A stretch of DNA of 64,000 nt from Melampsora larici-populina 98AG31 (GCF_000204055.1 NW_006768824.1:188366-252365); one strand, 5' to 3'; counted from the stretch's first letter, positions 23,403-36,486 are shown. Notes: generated by a model not told the origin, from the sequence alone. Numbers and translations: made by a program.

Positions 23403-26025
23403 TATATCGTGTCTGGTATATATATACTGCGATTGTTTATAAGGTATACACGAGGTGAAGAATGGAAGAATATTGACGAGGCAACTACAAATTTGTTTGA
23501 GGAAAATTCAGAGAATGAGTTTGACAAGTAAAGACTACTGAAGAGAAAAACTTGCGGAAGGTTGATTGGAGTGGACGTGATACCTGAGGTGATGAAGACT
23601 ACGCCGTTATATGATGACAGAGTCGGAAGAAATTCTGACTGGAGCACTAGTTTTGTGATCAATCCAAAAAAGAGGAAAATAAGGCTAGCAAGGAACGCCA
23701 AATCAGATTTGCTTTAGGAGACCCGAATGAGTCAAGGATGAATGTACACCAGTGGTTGTTTCTGATGCAAAGGTGGATAGATCAAAACAAAGATTGTCCA
23801 GAGAGAGGAGGCTGGTGGTTTCTCGATGAGAACCACAGAATTTATCAACTTCCTGGGATGATACTATAGTCTTTGTGGAAATCGACCACCCAAAGTAGGG
23901 CTCTAGGCCATCGAATAAACAAATAAACCAGGAGAAAAAAGGAATGAAACGAAGGACGCGTGCTTTCAATCAACTTTGATTCAATTCGATTATGCGCGTC
24001 CTGTGTTCTTTCTTTGTGACATCACCAAACCTCTCTATATCACTATCACGCCGCTTATGCATCGGCTTGTGGTTTACACGGATCACAATTCACGATAGAA
24101 AACAAGGTCATAGGATCAAATCTCGTAAGAGGGAGGTTTGAATACCAGCTTGAAGGAGTCTAACATGCATAGTAGTATAGCAAGACAGCCGCACAAACAA
24201 ATATGCAAACGGAGGTTGTTATGACCAATATGTCTTTCGGATAAGCCGGTGTGAGGAAGCTCGCTTCAATCGATCAGTGATAAGTATGCCTTACTGAAGG
24301 CTTTGGGTGTGTATAGCGTGGGATTTTGTGAATACGATTGGGGCTTCCGTATCGTAGATTCGTTATCGTACCCACTAGAGCAATTCGTCAATATATTCCC
24401 TCACCTAAACACCGGCGTTAGTAAGTTGAAGGGAGATGTTGAAAATGAATCCTCTGATACATCGGTTACTCGATTACTTCAGACCGGCCACAAGGGCTCT
24501 TTATCATCGCTAATGACACCCCCTCTGAGTGACGCTCACAGGTTGTCCAAGTACGATCTTTGACATACGGATGTTGAAAAGAATGGTAGCTCACTCCCTG
24601 AAGAGTCATGATCACCTGCAAGCTGTGTACAATGTGGATTTATTCACACCTGGTTCTCATGAGTGAACCACGAGACAGCCTAGGTGAGGACGTTCTCAAT
24701 CTTCGCAGACTCTCAATCCACGAGATAACTTTTTTGGACCTCTAAAACTCGACTTGAGAATATTTTTGCATAAAGCTAGCGATAAATTTCCTCGCACACA
24801 TCGAAGACTGGATACACAGTACCCCAACCCATAAGAGCTTTCCGTGAGACCAGTTGCGTATATTGCAAAGATGCCAATATCTGAAGAGCAGGCTTCTCGA
24901 GTGGCGACATGTTGGTGGTGGTTGATGGATCATGGAAGCGAGCCGGCGTACGGTCTACAATCACTCCGAGTCCTCGCCCTGCCTGTGATGATTTAGCGAT
25001 TCGCAATTTTATGAGCTCACATTCCACAACTTGTTGCTCAATAAGGAGGTTTGACAAGCGGAGATATAGAGAACCATGCAAGCAGCCTAGTTGATCTTGC
25101 TGCACCCTACCCGAGCGGTCGAAAAGTAACGCGGCACAGAGTTGAAACGTCATTCTGTCACGGCAATTTCTAAGCGAGCAAGCCTTATGAAATGTTCACA
25201 GAGTACAGCGTGATTTGTATAACACTCAATGTGATGACGCCGGATATGATGTAAAGCCAACATCTTGCGAATTGAAAAACAAAACAAATTCTCATGGTGA
25301 CTTTGTTTCCAAAAGGCCGCTCAAAAGCCAGTAGGCTTGAATATAAACATGAATTACACAGGCAGGACGATTGATCACTCATCGAGTGAGAATCAGATGG
25401 TGTTCACTCTCTTGATGATATTAACAAACACTACATACACTGGTTCAGTTTATCGTTAATGGTGGAAGTGCTGTCAACGAGAGGACTTGGTTGATCAAAG
25501 GGTAGGCCTGATCGAGGTCAAGGCGAGCTCCTCACGATGGTCTGCTGTTGGCATCTTTGATCTTAGTGATTGATGTTACAGAGGTTAAGGAAGACTCGAA
25601 TTAGTTGGTAGTTCTACATAAAATCAAATCCTATGTGATGTTTGTCAAGGTGGAATATATACATTGGCCAACGGTCTACGGTCTTCAAAGAGTCCTTGCT
25701 GTCCTCCACCAGATAAACCCAACATTAGGAAAGCCGGAAAGGCGACTAAATTCGAAGCTGGTCGGCATTCCCATCCTATATCATCGTTATCGCACAGGTG
25801 ATCCACTGAGGCTGAACTGAAGCTCAACAAGTTCATATCCGATGTGCAAGTCATGAAGCCATTATTGATCGGGTTCCAGAAAAGAAAGGTAAACCCGACA
25901 CAATAATCATCCGAGCTCAAGGTTTTAATTATGTATATAAAAAATCACATTTGCATAAATGAAAACTGTGTGTCTGGATTGTGATTTTTCAGTACGATTG
26001 GGTTGGTATGATTTCATGAATGGCT
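23403..26025. other. Intergenic region, no gene supported
   Basis: The first 500 bases are the duplicated upstream region of MFS copy B. Further on there are several open frames, the longest 125 codons on the minus strand at 24776-25153. Their composition is not clearly coding, and no domain or splice model was found. Decayed genes are possible. Confidence 0.4.
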
Positions 26026-27325
26026 TCAATCACTTTCCATCTCTTGTCCTTCTTCTACCTCTTCCCTTTCTTCCCCATCTTCCATTGTTGCATCATCATC
26101 AAGATCACGTCGGGTAGGAGTGGATTCGACTCGCACTTCTGGTACATCGATCTCCATTACATTCTGTTCTGATCTTGAAGAAGGTCGTTCAATAGGCTGC
26201 GGGGTATCATTAGTAGCACGTGCACCAAGTCTTGAACGATTGTCCGGTGTCGAAACAGCAGAGCCTTGAGTCGAACCCTCTGGTAAGAAGACAGAGGCCG
26301 TTGGGTTCAGTGTACTTGGCCTTGATTCGTGTTCAGAATCGTTGAGCGCAGAAGGAGCAGCATTGAGATCGATAGACATATCAGCGTCAACGGCTTGTTT
26401 GCTCATCTCGGCAATCCCACTTTGATCTCCCTCCTCTTCTTCTGCTGCTCGACCCTCATCATCATCTGCGTCGTCATCATTCAGAGCCTTCTTACGATCA
26501 GCATCAGCTTTCTCCTCCCTAAAAGGCATCAAAAGGAATGGTCAAGATGATAAGCCTAACTGGAATGTAAGTCTGATGAGTCTAAAACATTTCACACTCA
26601 CTTTATACTTTCCTGAAGGACTTCCAGATTCGATACAACAGTATCAAACTGATCTCTTCTTGATTTCCATCGTTCGGTATAAAGACGTTGGTCGTCGAGT
26701 AAGTTGGTAATCTCTTTTGCAAGACCACTGATTCGACTACATTTCAAAATTATAAGCCCACAAAGAAAGTTTAAAAAACAAAATTCTGTAAGGAAGAGTT
26801 ACTACCCAATATACCTTTTTAAAATCCCAGAATTCGAAGCATGACAAAGGTAGATTGAACGAACCCTGCACTTGTAAATCGATCACCATATCTCCTAACT
26901 TCCTTCCCGATTTCTTCATACTGAATTTTGTTCTTTCTTTCACGTCTAGCGTCTTCAAGTTCTAATTCTAATTGAGATATCCTACTAGTCTCTTCTAAAG
27001 CTTCAGATTCCAATCGTACTTTTTCTTTTTCTAATCCTTCAAGTTCAAGAGCTGTCATCTGTAACATTCTAATACCTCTAGATTCAGACAATAATCTAGT
27101 GAGTGAATTGAGCTCGACGAGAAAACTAGCATGTTGCATGTAAAGTTGATCAGAGTAATCTTGTGATTTTCCTTTTGAGTTATCTGTTTGAGTTTCATCA
27201 TGAACTTGAGGTGAAAGAGTTGCCAGTCGATAAAACGCGCGTAGTAAGCGACTTAGAGGTCTTTCCGAATTGGCCAATCGAGCACGAATGAGGTCCATCA
27301 TTTGTTCATCATGAGCTACAGCCAT
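26026..27325 (-). CDS. THOC7: THO complex subunit 7 family protein (THOC7), 3 exons, 362 aa
   Basis: Exons are 27325-26865, 26736-26602 and 26518-26026; their lengths sum to 1089 nt in phase. The family block is ARRERKNKIQYEEIGKEVRR, followed by YGDR and, after the first intron, WKSRRDQFDTVVSNLEVLQ. The 'RKNxxEYxxLAKxI' coiled coil and the 'RxxQFxxLL' helix define THOC7, a subunit of the THO/TREX complex that couples transcription to mRNA export. The third exon adds a tail of about 165 residues rich in Asp, Glu and Ser (DDDADDDEGRAAEEEEG), longer than in animal THOC7. The first intron's donor (CAGG|GTTCGT) is weak but is the only site I found that keeps the frame. An in-frame ATG further upstream exists; I chose MAVAHDEQ. 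Confidence 0.8.
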
Positions 27326-27604
27326 GGTAAATGAGGTTTTGGTGAGAGATGTGGAACCGAATATTGTGAATGTGTGTAAATCGAAAGAGTAAAAACAGTC
27401 GACCAAGTCTGGTGATGCTGCATAAACCCCGAGAACCCGAGAATGTGAAGCTGATCCTGCTCGGGTTTTGATCAGTACCCGGCCGGATCTGATAAATTCC
27501 TCAGTAAAACATTTTTTCTGATCCAGTTGACCTTGTTGACCTCGTTGACTTTGTTGACCCTCTTGTTGAACCTCTTGTTGACCCTCTTGACGATAATCGA
27601 GATC
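27326..27604. promoter_or_regulatory. Shared divergent promoter region of THOC7 and PRPP synthetase
   Basis: Only 279 bp separate the two start codons, so the genes must share a bidirectional promoter. The PRS-proximal part (about 27525-27592) is an imperfect tandem array of a 9-12-bp unit built on TTGTTGACC. No TATA box is obvious. Confidence 0.6.
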
Positions 27605-29234
27605 ATGTCTGGATTTTCTTCACTTCGACTTTTCTCTGGTACATCTCACCCAGCTCTAGCTCAACAAGTCTCTCGTAGATTAGGAATTCCTTTATCACCT
27701 ACCACACTCGATCGTAGACCATCAGGAGAGATCTCAGTTTCAATCAAAGAGAGTGTTCGTCAGGCAGATGTTTATATCCTTGGTACAGCTAGTTCTATCA
27801 CTTGTACTACTAATGCCAGTTTGATGGGTGAGTTCAATTCTCAATCCTTGATATCTTTTCCCTACCAAAGTTTCAAAAATCCTGATTAATCTTCTTGATT
27901 TGTTCTTAGAACTTTTAATCATGATTCATTCTTGCTCGATTGCGTCCGCTGCTCGAATCACGGCTGTCATTCCTCATTTTCCATATGCGTCAGTTCTTCA
28001 GTCTTTTCGTCATGACCCTTGACGATTCTCCCCTGGCACTGATCCTGATTTCATTCCTCCTTGTTCAATCAGTCGACAGGATAAGAAGGATAAATCACGA
28101 GCACCTATCACGGCCAAGTTGGTAGCTAACATGATTCGAGAAGCAGGAGCTCATCATGTCATAGTCAGTGGATTTTCTTTTTCTTCTTCTTCTACATGCT
28201 TTCTGGATTCTGACCAATTTGTCAAATCAATTTAGACGATGGATCTCCACGCTTCTCAAATCCAAGGTTTCTTCGATTGTCCTGTTGACAAGTTAGTCAA
28301 CTGGAAATCCTCATCTCAAGAATATATATATAAATTATTACCCCGAACCTGATTCTCCGAAACACACTGGTCCCATTTCCCTTCAATCTTCTCACTTACG
28401 CCCTCGATTGTCTCCTACCAGTCTTTATGCCGAACCCACCTTAGTTCAATACATCCGAGAGACATTCGAGGTGGCAAATGCAGTGATTGTATCTCCAGAC
28501 GCTGGTGGAGCGAAACGGTAAGCTATTTCATCTTTCGATCACCTGCTCTTACTGATCACTATACTCGCATATCTGCTTGCTCAGAGCTTCCTCTATTGCG
28601 GCCCGACTCGATCTTGACTTTGCTCTGTTTCACAAAGAGCGGAAGAAAGCCAATGAAGTCTCTCGAATGGTTTTGGTTGGTAGCGTGAAAGGCAAGACGG
28701 CTATCTTGGTAGATGACATGGCAAGTAGCATCTTTCATGAGTTCGCAATCGGAAAAGTTCAATTTACTCATCCGCGCATCCTGTCTTTAGGCTGATACCT
28801 GTGGTACCATCTGCCTGGCTGCTAAACATCTTGAGAATGCTGGAGCAACGACTGTGATTGCTCTAGTCACTCACGGTATCCTCTCAGGTCCTGCAATCGA
28901 CAACGTGAATAACTCTAGCATCGCTAGTTTAGTAGTCACCAACACCATCCCTCAACGCGATCATCTTGACGCATGTTCGAAATTGGTCTGCGTGGATATC
29001 TCCCAAGTCTTAGCCGAAACTATCCGACGTAGTCATTATGGGTCAGTCTTGACTGATAATCTTCATATATCTCTTTGCTGAATAATTGTGTTTTTGATCA
29101 TATACTCTAGTGAATCGATCTCTTATCTCTTTGATGCGATCCCATGGTCGGGTGGCGCTACAATTGATTACACTACCCAGTCTAGCAACAGCAGTGAGGA
29201 AGGTAGTGGAGGCCAAGAAAGAATCGCAGAGTAG
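27605..29234 (+). CDS. PRS: Ribose-phosphate pyrophosphokinase (PRPP synthetase), 8 exons, 351 aa
   Basis: Exons are 27605-27827, 27910-27988, 28073-28163, 28236-28291, 28422-28517, 28585-28720, 28791-29041 and 29111-29234, totalling 1056 nt in phase. The protein starts [19 protein letters not shown] and has the class I PRS landmarks: [30 protein letters not shown] (flexible ATP loop), [26 protein letters not shown], and the PRPP-binding loop LVDDMADTCGT. It makes PRPP from ribose-5-phosphate and ATP for nucleotide, histidine and tryptophan synthesis. Seven introns are unusually dense for so short a gene, and intron 6 has a GC donor. The Ser/Gly-rich C-terminus ([11 protein letters not shown]) is a small extension. 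In-frame codons upstream lack an ATG near the family start. Confidence 0.96.
28721..28790 (+). other. Non-canonical GC-AG intron in PRS
   Basis: After GATGACATG the intron begins GCAAGTAGC and ends TTTAG, followed by GCTGATACC. Splicing here restores VDDMADTCGT, the invariant PRPP loop. No GT donor nearby keeps that motif. The remaining donor bases match the consensus seen in GC-AG introns. Confidence 0.85.
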
Positions 29235-30559
29235 GAGAAAACAACTTTTGGCGCTCAACCTGACTAGGTTTGGGTTTGTTATATAGAAAAGCTTTATATT
29301 GCACATTCACTGGATTCTATCTTTTCTTTATGTATGAAGTTCCTATGGGCATTGATCTACACCTTTTTGTTTTCTATCTATATAGGTAAGTTGAATTGTA
29401 AGTTTAAATGATCACAATTGATTGGCATTCTTGTGTTTGGTTTTTTTGTCTTCATTATTAGAGCAATATTTTCTTAGTTACATTCAGCCGTCTGTCCTTT
29501 CCTCATGACAGAAATGGATTTGTTGTGTTTTTGGAGCCTTCTGGACTTGGTGTGATCTATGATCACTGTGCTCTGTTCCCTAGGCTACCCCCCTACTACA
29601 AGTAGGTAGCCATGAGGAAGTTTCCTCCATTCAAAGGATTCCCTGATAATGACTATCAATAGCTTTCCAGCAATGCACAAAGATAAGTAAAGATACAGAA
29701 ATTGTAAGATTCATCAGATGAAATCTCTGAAGATTCATCCCTCTTGAGAGAGAGACTCCCTTGGTTTGAACTCTCTAAACAAGATGCGGACAGAGAGTTT
29801 CACTCAAACACAAGATGAACTCCCTTTCCATAGGATCACATTTAAGACTTATCTAGAACTAACAGGTTCCAGAAAAGGACATTCTTTTCTGGAACCTACC
29901 ACCCACATCTCTCTTTTTCCTTGTCACTGAGAAAATAAGAGTAACTATTAATAATGAAGTAGAAGGTCTCATGAAAATCTTTCATACCCATACCATTGCA
30001 TTTTTTATTTCTACTAATCCAGTCTGTCAAAATGAGTTGAAACATTGGCACAGCCTTCATACAGAGTAGTCTCTTAAATCTATCAGGCTTGAGCAATGAT
30101 TTATTGTATGAAATGATCATGTGGGCTGGGACAGCCAGATATGATCTTGTGGGTGAAGACAAGGTGGGTTAGGTATCTAACCCGTATACAACCATAACAT
30201 TTTACTGTCTAACAATACCCCAGGCATAAGAGCTACAAATTTGGAGTGGCAAGGTTGTCAAAAGCTTGTGTGACAGGGGTAGGCTTTGAGCAGTTAGCTG
30301 GGATCACCAGGGAGGGCCAAATGGAAGGCCAGGGCCCAGTATCTTAGCCAAGAGGTAAGATTGATGATAAACCAAAGCAAAAAGGTTTACCCAGCCACAA
30401 TTTTCCAAAAGAAAAAACATCAACACTTATTAGAAAAACATAATCCCAACCTTTTGAGCTTGACTTGATATCACATCTCCCTTATGGAAAAAAACAATCA
30501 CATCAAAAAAAACCTTTGAACCTAATCTACATGTATTCATACTTGATTTGATTAATCTA
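29235..30559. other. Convergent intergenic region with a strong hairpin at 29865-29898
   Basis: No supported gene. A 13-bp perfect stem (AGGTTCCAGAAAA / TTTTCTGGAACCT) with an 8-nt loop lies at 29865-29898. The minus-strand frame at 29896-30162 (88 codons) is next to it and has no recognised domain. The segment 29480-30380 looks like decayed repeat DNA. Confidence 0.45.
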
Positions 30560-33050
30560 TCATTTTGAAAATACATTATAAATCTTTTCTTGAATCAAAC
30601 CCAAAAGTCTCTTAAAATCTTTTTCTTTTGAACCAATTATACTTGAAGCATGATGAATAAGAATTGTAATAAATTCCTTTGGATCATCATCATCATCATC
30701 ATCATTGTTTAAAGTTTCTGTATTATTAATAGAATGATTTAATAATCGATTCGAAATTTCTTTATAAATTGTTTCTCGATTAGGTTCTTTAATAAGTTTT
30801 TTTTGATTCAATAATGGAAAATAAAGATCTTCTATAACTGCATCTAATCAAGAAGAAAAAAATGAATTTGATTTTTAAAAAATGAATTTGTTTTTTTATT
30901 AACTCTCTCTGATATTTTACATTTGGAACTATCTTTAACTTACTATTAGTTCCGAGTTTTTCACTTAACAAGAAATTTTCAGCAAGATCGATATAAGCAT
31001 CTAAATCATCACCTTCAATCGATTGAACATCTAACCTGAATTTTCCAAATCGAAAAACAAAGCGTTCATCATCATCAAGAATCAATCTCAAATGAACCCA
31101 ACCAAGAAGAAAAAAAATGTCGAAAACACACACACACACACTTACCCGCAAAGTCTTTGAGGATTCTTATGATCAATCGAATTCCTCAAACTAACCATAG
31201 CTTCTATCCAATTCTTAAGTCTAGGTAAAGATTTCTTAACAAGTTCATAAACCGGATCAGAATGATTTGGATGATTTTTAATGCCTTCTAAACCGATTTG
31301 AATAGTTGAAACTAAACAAGCCATCAAAACCCAATCAGGTGGAAATTGAAAATCGGTATCTTCTTTTTTCCTTCCAGGTTTTGGTTTCATTTTTGATGAG
31401 CCGATGAAACCGAAGAAGATTGGATCAAGTTTAGATGTGATATGTAATGCAAGTGCATGAATAGGAGCTAAATGAAATAAAACTCTGATCAGTTAATGAT
31501 AAACCACTTTGACTGTCAAGCTTGGTATTTAGATTTTGTTGACTCACGTGGTATAAGTAACATTTGAGAAAACCGAAGAGCTATCAAGGGTACATTGATA
31601 ATACAATCTTTAGTAGGAAGTAGCTCTTCTTCACGTTTTCTAAGATCACTCGCAAGCTTATAGCATGTTGATGCAAGTCCATTGCGATGACAGCCTTGAT
31701 AAAGTCTAGGTGGTCTCTATGAAAGTGAAAAGATCATCAATAAAGAATCCAACAAATTAAAGGTGGATACTGAGATGAGATGACTGACTTGCATCGAGAG
31801 AAGTGTAATGGTGGCACGACTTGCTTTGGCTTTCAGATGATCAGGAATCTCGGACATAAAACCAATATAAGGCAATTCTTTACTACAAATCAAACTGAAA
31901 AACAAAAGGAGTTCAATCAAGATGTTAACTGATGAAATTTCACAAGTACCTTCAAAACAACTCACTTGATCAAATCGTGCATCATGATCGGAAGTCGAAG
32001 TCGAGTACAAGCCAAATAAAGAATCCCAAGTGTAGAATCCATCCTAGGGAGTTCTTTACTCAACCTTCTTTGTCTTCGTTTCTTACCAGTAGCGCTTCTT
32101 GAATCACCAGTTTGAGAAGTATGTTGTGATTCATCATCAGATTGAGGCGGAAGAAAGCGAGCTCGTCGGTCAGAATCATCTGAAGAACTTAATTCATCTT
32201 CTGTCATTGCTTTAAGCGTTTCTGGAGTCAGAGGCAGTCCAGAATCTCCATCAGGTGGAATAGCAGGACTACTAAAACGAGATCGAGCATCTGTGAAACG
32301 AGAATCTTCTGATGAATAACCGGATTGAGAATGAGTAGGAAAACAACTAGAAGTAGGTGAAAATGATCTTGATGAAAGTAATCGGATAGGTGGAAGTGAA
32401 AGTGTGTTGAGATAAGCTCTCCAAAGTGAGTTCACTACGTTCTGAAGTAGGTAAAAGACAATCGAGTTTGAGATCCATAGAGTTTCAAGTGATGAGTTCG
32501 ATAATCAAGCTAACCTCGAGAACGGGTGGTGCTCGAAGAACCTTGATCAAGACCTCTGTTTGCTTTCGAATCAAGATTGTATAGATTTGTAATAAGAGCA
32601 AACGTTCATGTTCATTGGTATAAACTAAAAAATTCATCAATCGTAAGGTCTAATCATGAGTGAAGTTTGAGCTTTGACTAATTTAAAATCAATCTGATCA
32701 CTGACCATCTTTCAGAACATACTCTTTCTTCACTTTTCCAACTCTCACTCTACGTACTCGTGTAGAATGTTGTGAGATTTCAGTTTGCACTGTACTTTCT
32801 CGAATATAACCCTACCAAAAAAGAACGAGTTTCAAATTCAACATTAATGATGAAGACCCAAGGCCAAGAACCTGAACAAATAAGGAATCAAGTCACTAAC
32901 TTCTAGTACATGACCTTCACTACAAATCATCACACCTCGATTCCTATCTCTCATCCAAGTTCGAGAACCACATCTCACACATTGTGGTGCTCTTTGTCTT
33001 CCACTTTGTGATTGGCTAGATGGAGTCAGTCCTTGAGAAGGTTGAGACAT
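30560..33050 (-). CDS. RRN7: RNA polymerase I initiation factor RRN7/TAF1B family, 9 exons, 621 aa
   Basis: Exons (minus) are 33050-32901, 32811-32706, 32624-32515, 32441-31966, 31894-31789, 31716-31548, 31467-31146, 31086-30944 and 30843-30560, totalling 1866 nt in phase. The N-terminus has a zinc ribbon, CVRCGSRTWMRDRNRGVMIC followed by SEGHVLE, typical of Rrn7/TAF1B. The middle shows ERLLLLQIYTILIRKQ, then LWRAYL and, after a Ser-rich insert, LGILYLACTRLRLPI. These correspond to the cyclin-like core of this TFIIB-related factor, which recruits Pol I to rDNA promoters. The C-terminus has an Asp run (DDDDDDD), from a GAT repeat. For intron 2 I used the acceptor after GAATTTTTTAG, since the nearer one breaks the frame. 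An upstream in-frame ATG at 33089 would add 13 residues. Confidence 0.86.
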
Positions 33051-34247
33051 GATCGAGTCTCTAGAGTTTTCTCTTGATCCAAGGTCCACTGAAGAATGTT
33101 TCGAAAAAGGTGAGCCGATTATAAAGTTTGATAAAGTGTTAGTAATGCTTCAGAGTCCTTTCTTGAAAATTTCGAAATTCGCAATCAAAATCAGAGTGTT
33201 ACATACATGTCACGTGACCTGTCATCTCATGAATCAAATATGTATCACATATCCAAGCCAAAGAAAACCTCTCAAATCCAATCAAATCTCGACCAATTCT
33301 CAACCCGAAACCCATAAAAAGCATTTCCAACTTCTAGACTTGTCTCAACAAGATGAATTCTTTGAACCACTGGACAGGGCCTAACTCATGGCTTGAAAAT
33401 TCAATGATAAATAAACACTGCCAGCACAAACACCACACTTTCCATTACCCAAATTTCAAACCAAACTTTCAAAGAAACTTCACCATCCTTCTTCCAAACT
33501 CTTCAGACTCCATCAATCAAATTCCTCCCATAAAACTCATCATGTACTCTTCCGGAATCCGAATCCCATCAAATATCCTATTCCGATTCCCTAATTCGAA
33601 TCATTTCGTCTCTCCCTTTCTCTCTCTCTCAAAACCCCAACAAGTAACCCAATATTCCTCAAAAATGACCTTACATATCAACCAACACAACCCCCCAGCC
33701 GCCCAAAAAAAAGCAAGAAATAAAACTCTTGCATAGAACAATTTGCAAACATCAAAATAAACATTAAATTTAAGTTTTTTTAAAAAAAGGAAAAATAAAA
33801 CCAAAGATGGTATGATAAGATACATTTAAAAATCAATCAAAGAAAAAAAAAGATGAAACGAAACCCCAGATTACTAATTTGATTAAGATATGTATAAAAA
33901 AAACTACACCATTAACCTCAAAATTTCAATGACTTTCAAAAAGAAAAAAAAAACATAACAAAAAACTGTGCAATTTTGTTTATATAAAAAAAACGTTTGG
34001 TAGAAAAAAACACATGTAATTATACACAACAATACAAAACTTAACTCAAATAGATATATAGATCTAAAAAAACGAAACTTGATTAATGAAGATCAGTTTG
34101 AAAAAAAGAAATAAAGAATCAAAACCCTCAAATCGTCCTTTTGTCTGTTATATAAACCAACCTCAAAAAAGAAAAGAAAAAAGAAAAGGAAAGAGAAAAA
34201 AGAGGTAAAATGAATCCCAAATAAATCCAACCAAATCAAACTCCATC
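33051..34247. other. Intergenic, A-rich low complexity
   Basis: This is the region between the RRN7 start and the 3' end of the OTU gene. From 33720 on it is dominated by A-runs. The 127-codon frame at 33353-33736 has low-complexity composition and no domain, so I do not call it a gene. Confidence 0.5.
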
Positions 34248-36486
34248 TCAAACCCTAAGTTCTCTAAACATCCCAATAGTTTCCACCCCATCTTTTCCAC
34301 TCTTTCCAAACCTTTCAGCCGTACCCACATTTACCCAATCTTGATCGATCCGGTTGATTTTCTTTTGTGCTTGTCTGATTTCTTTTCGACTCATCAGTTT
34401 ACTAAGTGGAGAATGAGATGAGCTAGCCTTAGATCTATTACACAACCTAGACTTCCTAATCTGAGATTTCTTTTCTTCTCCATTCACCAAGATTTCTGAA
34501 CCTGTTGGATGAGCTAAGAGATCAACTGAACCGGTTTCAAGTTCAGGAGAAGTGAAGTGTTCAGAAGAATTCGATGCTTCTGATGGACTACCACCACTAC
34601 TACTTAGACTAGCCGAAGATCTAGGAGGAGCTTTCAAGCCTTCTGGATTCGATGATCTCGTTCTTCTACGTCTTAATCTTCTTCCGATCCCTTCGTCGGT
34701 CGAATCAGATGGTTCAGGTGATCTAGAATGAGATCTCGAAAGTTTCCGTAACTGTGAACTCGATCTGGTTCGAATCGAACTAGGAGCCGTCGAATTCGCT
34801 GGACTTGAAGCTGTGGTCACTGATGTAGATGACGGAGTAGGTTCTCTATAACCTGATCCGACCGATAAACTCGTTTTCAAATCTTGGCTTGTAGAAGAAC
34901 TGATCACTCGAACTTGTGAACTAGACGATTGTTCTGAATGACTTTCTTCCTCTTCGACTCTTTCTTCCAAAACCTCTTCTAATGCTTTCTCCCACGAGCC
35001 AGTTCGACTAATCATCTCCTTTAATTCTTGATTGGTATAACTCACTTCTTCTGGTAATGATTTTCTCAATAAGTTTAATTCGGTAGATAATTGAGTAGGA
35101 TCATGTGAAGAGTTAAAGTGGGTTTCTTCTTTGGGTGATGTAGAGGATGGTCGAAGGTTCTATTGGAAAAAAGAAACAAGAAAAAGATAAGCAAAGGAGA
35201 GAGGATTCTTAGACAATAAACTAGATCACTTACTTCTCGGATCTGAGGTGGTCCAGAATGAGGTCCAGCCAAGTTACGTACACTACTGTAATGCTAAAGC
35301 CGACCCAGAGATCAGTACCTAATCCGAATCCGAATCAATCAATCAATTCGAATACTAACCTCCCATTGATGATAAACGATGTACAATGGAGTCGAAGTAG
35401 ATGAACCATCCGATTCTACATGTCTAGCTTTCCCTTTGCCATTCTTGGATGTCACAGAAGAAGCTGATTGATCTTCATAACCAATAATATAAATCATACC
35501 AGGTTGAATGACTTTAATAGGTCTTTGATGAAGATTAGCAAATGCAGAAAGTTCAAGATGACCACCATAAGTTCCTAAAGAAAACATCAAGCCAGATCAG
35601 TTTTTTACTTTCTCTCTAAATCTTTTCTACAATTCACATTCTTTATAAACACATACCTAACTTTCTCATCTCCATCAACCGTGTCTCCCAACTCTCTTCT
35701 TCATCCGTATCAACAAAATCTTTATACTTTTCAACATTCCTTTCAAGATAATCACAAACTTCTTGTCGAATTCGATCATGTAAGTCTTCATGACCAAAAC
35801 TTTGATCTGAAAGTGCTCTAAACAAACAATTTCCATCTCCCATCGTATTACTTAAATATAATCCCATCTTTCCTAATTGTTCTTTTAAAAGTTTGTCATC
35901 ATCTTTTGGATCTTGAATTAACTAGTTTTCCAAATCAAAACAAAAACAAATTGGAAAAAAAATCAGTTAGTTGGGTTTTTCATAAAGTTCATTTTTCTTT
36001 GGGTTGGGGTGTAAGAAGATGAATTAGAAATGAGTAATTTTGAAAAAAAGATGTCGAGTTTAAGAATTGAATTGGTATCCCAAACGATTTCACATATATA
36101 TAAAATCTAATGGGATCCGACCCAAGAGGCAATCCCAGGTCAAAGAAACCTCCTTGAAGAAGTATAATTAGTCCTCAAAAGTGAAGAGTGTGGGTAGCCA
36201 AAACCAAAAAACCCAACAATCTTCGATGGCTTCCAAGAGATATTTCCAGAAATAAACAATCATAGAAATGACCAGAAACCAAGCCCACTAAACCCCCAAA
36301 GGCAAGAGAAACCCAGAAAAAAGGATCAAACACATATATATATATACATACCTTTAGACCACTAGCTCTAGTACGAGCTCTACCTTTACTTACCCTACGA
36401 GGTTCATTGATCTGATTAGAACTCGAAGGTTTAGACGATGGATGAGATCGAATGGTTGATCTTCTACACGATTCTCGTTTGACCAT
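34248..36486 (-). CDS. OTU-domain cysteine protease (OTUD3/OTU2-like), 5 exons, 528 aa
   Basis: Exons are 36486-36352, 35921-35657, 35574-35360, a 60-nt exon (about 35294-35235) and 35159-34248, totalling 1587 nt in phase. The OTU fold starts with GLYLSNTMGDGNCLFRALSD, which holds the catalytic Asp and Cys, and continues RIRQEVCDYLE, then GTYGGHLELSAFA. The catalytic His is in YHQWE|HYSSV, where the junction of exons 3 and 4 falls just before HYSSV. The domain is preceded by about 50 basic residues and followed by about 300 residues rich in Ser, Arg and Glu, without domains. OTU proteases remove ubiquitin; the short catalytic domain near the N-terminus resembles OTUD3. The first intron is about 430 nt, long for this region, and contains a TA microsatellite. 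Confidence 0.9.

Noticed and set aside
24776..25153. 125-codon open frame on the minus strand (starts MTFQLCAALLFDRSG)
   Set aside because: No domain, no convincing splice partners, and it lies in a region full of short frames on both strands. Not enough to call a gene.
29896..30162. Possible copia-type gag or LTR remnant near a TGTTAGA-like sequence
   Set aside because: Only an 88-codon frame and a weak LTR-like start. I could not find a matching second end or a primer site.
33353..33736. 127-codon frame on the + strand
   Set aside because: Composition is low-complexity Asn/Ser/Phe, it overlaps the RRN7 upstream region, and there is no domain or codon signal.
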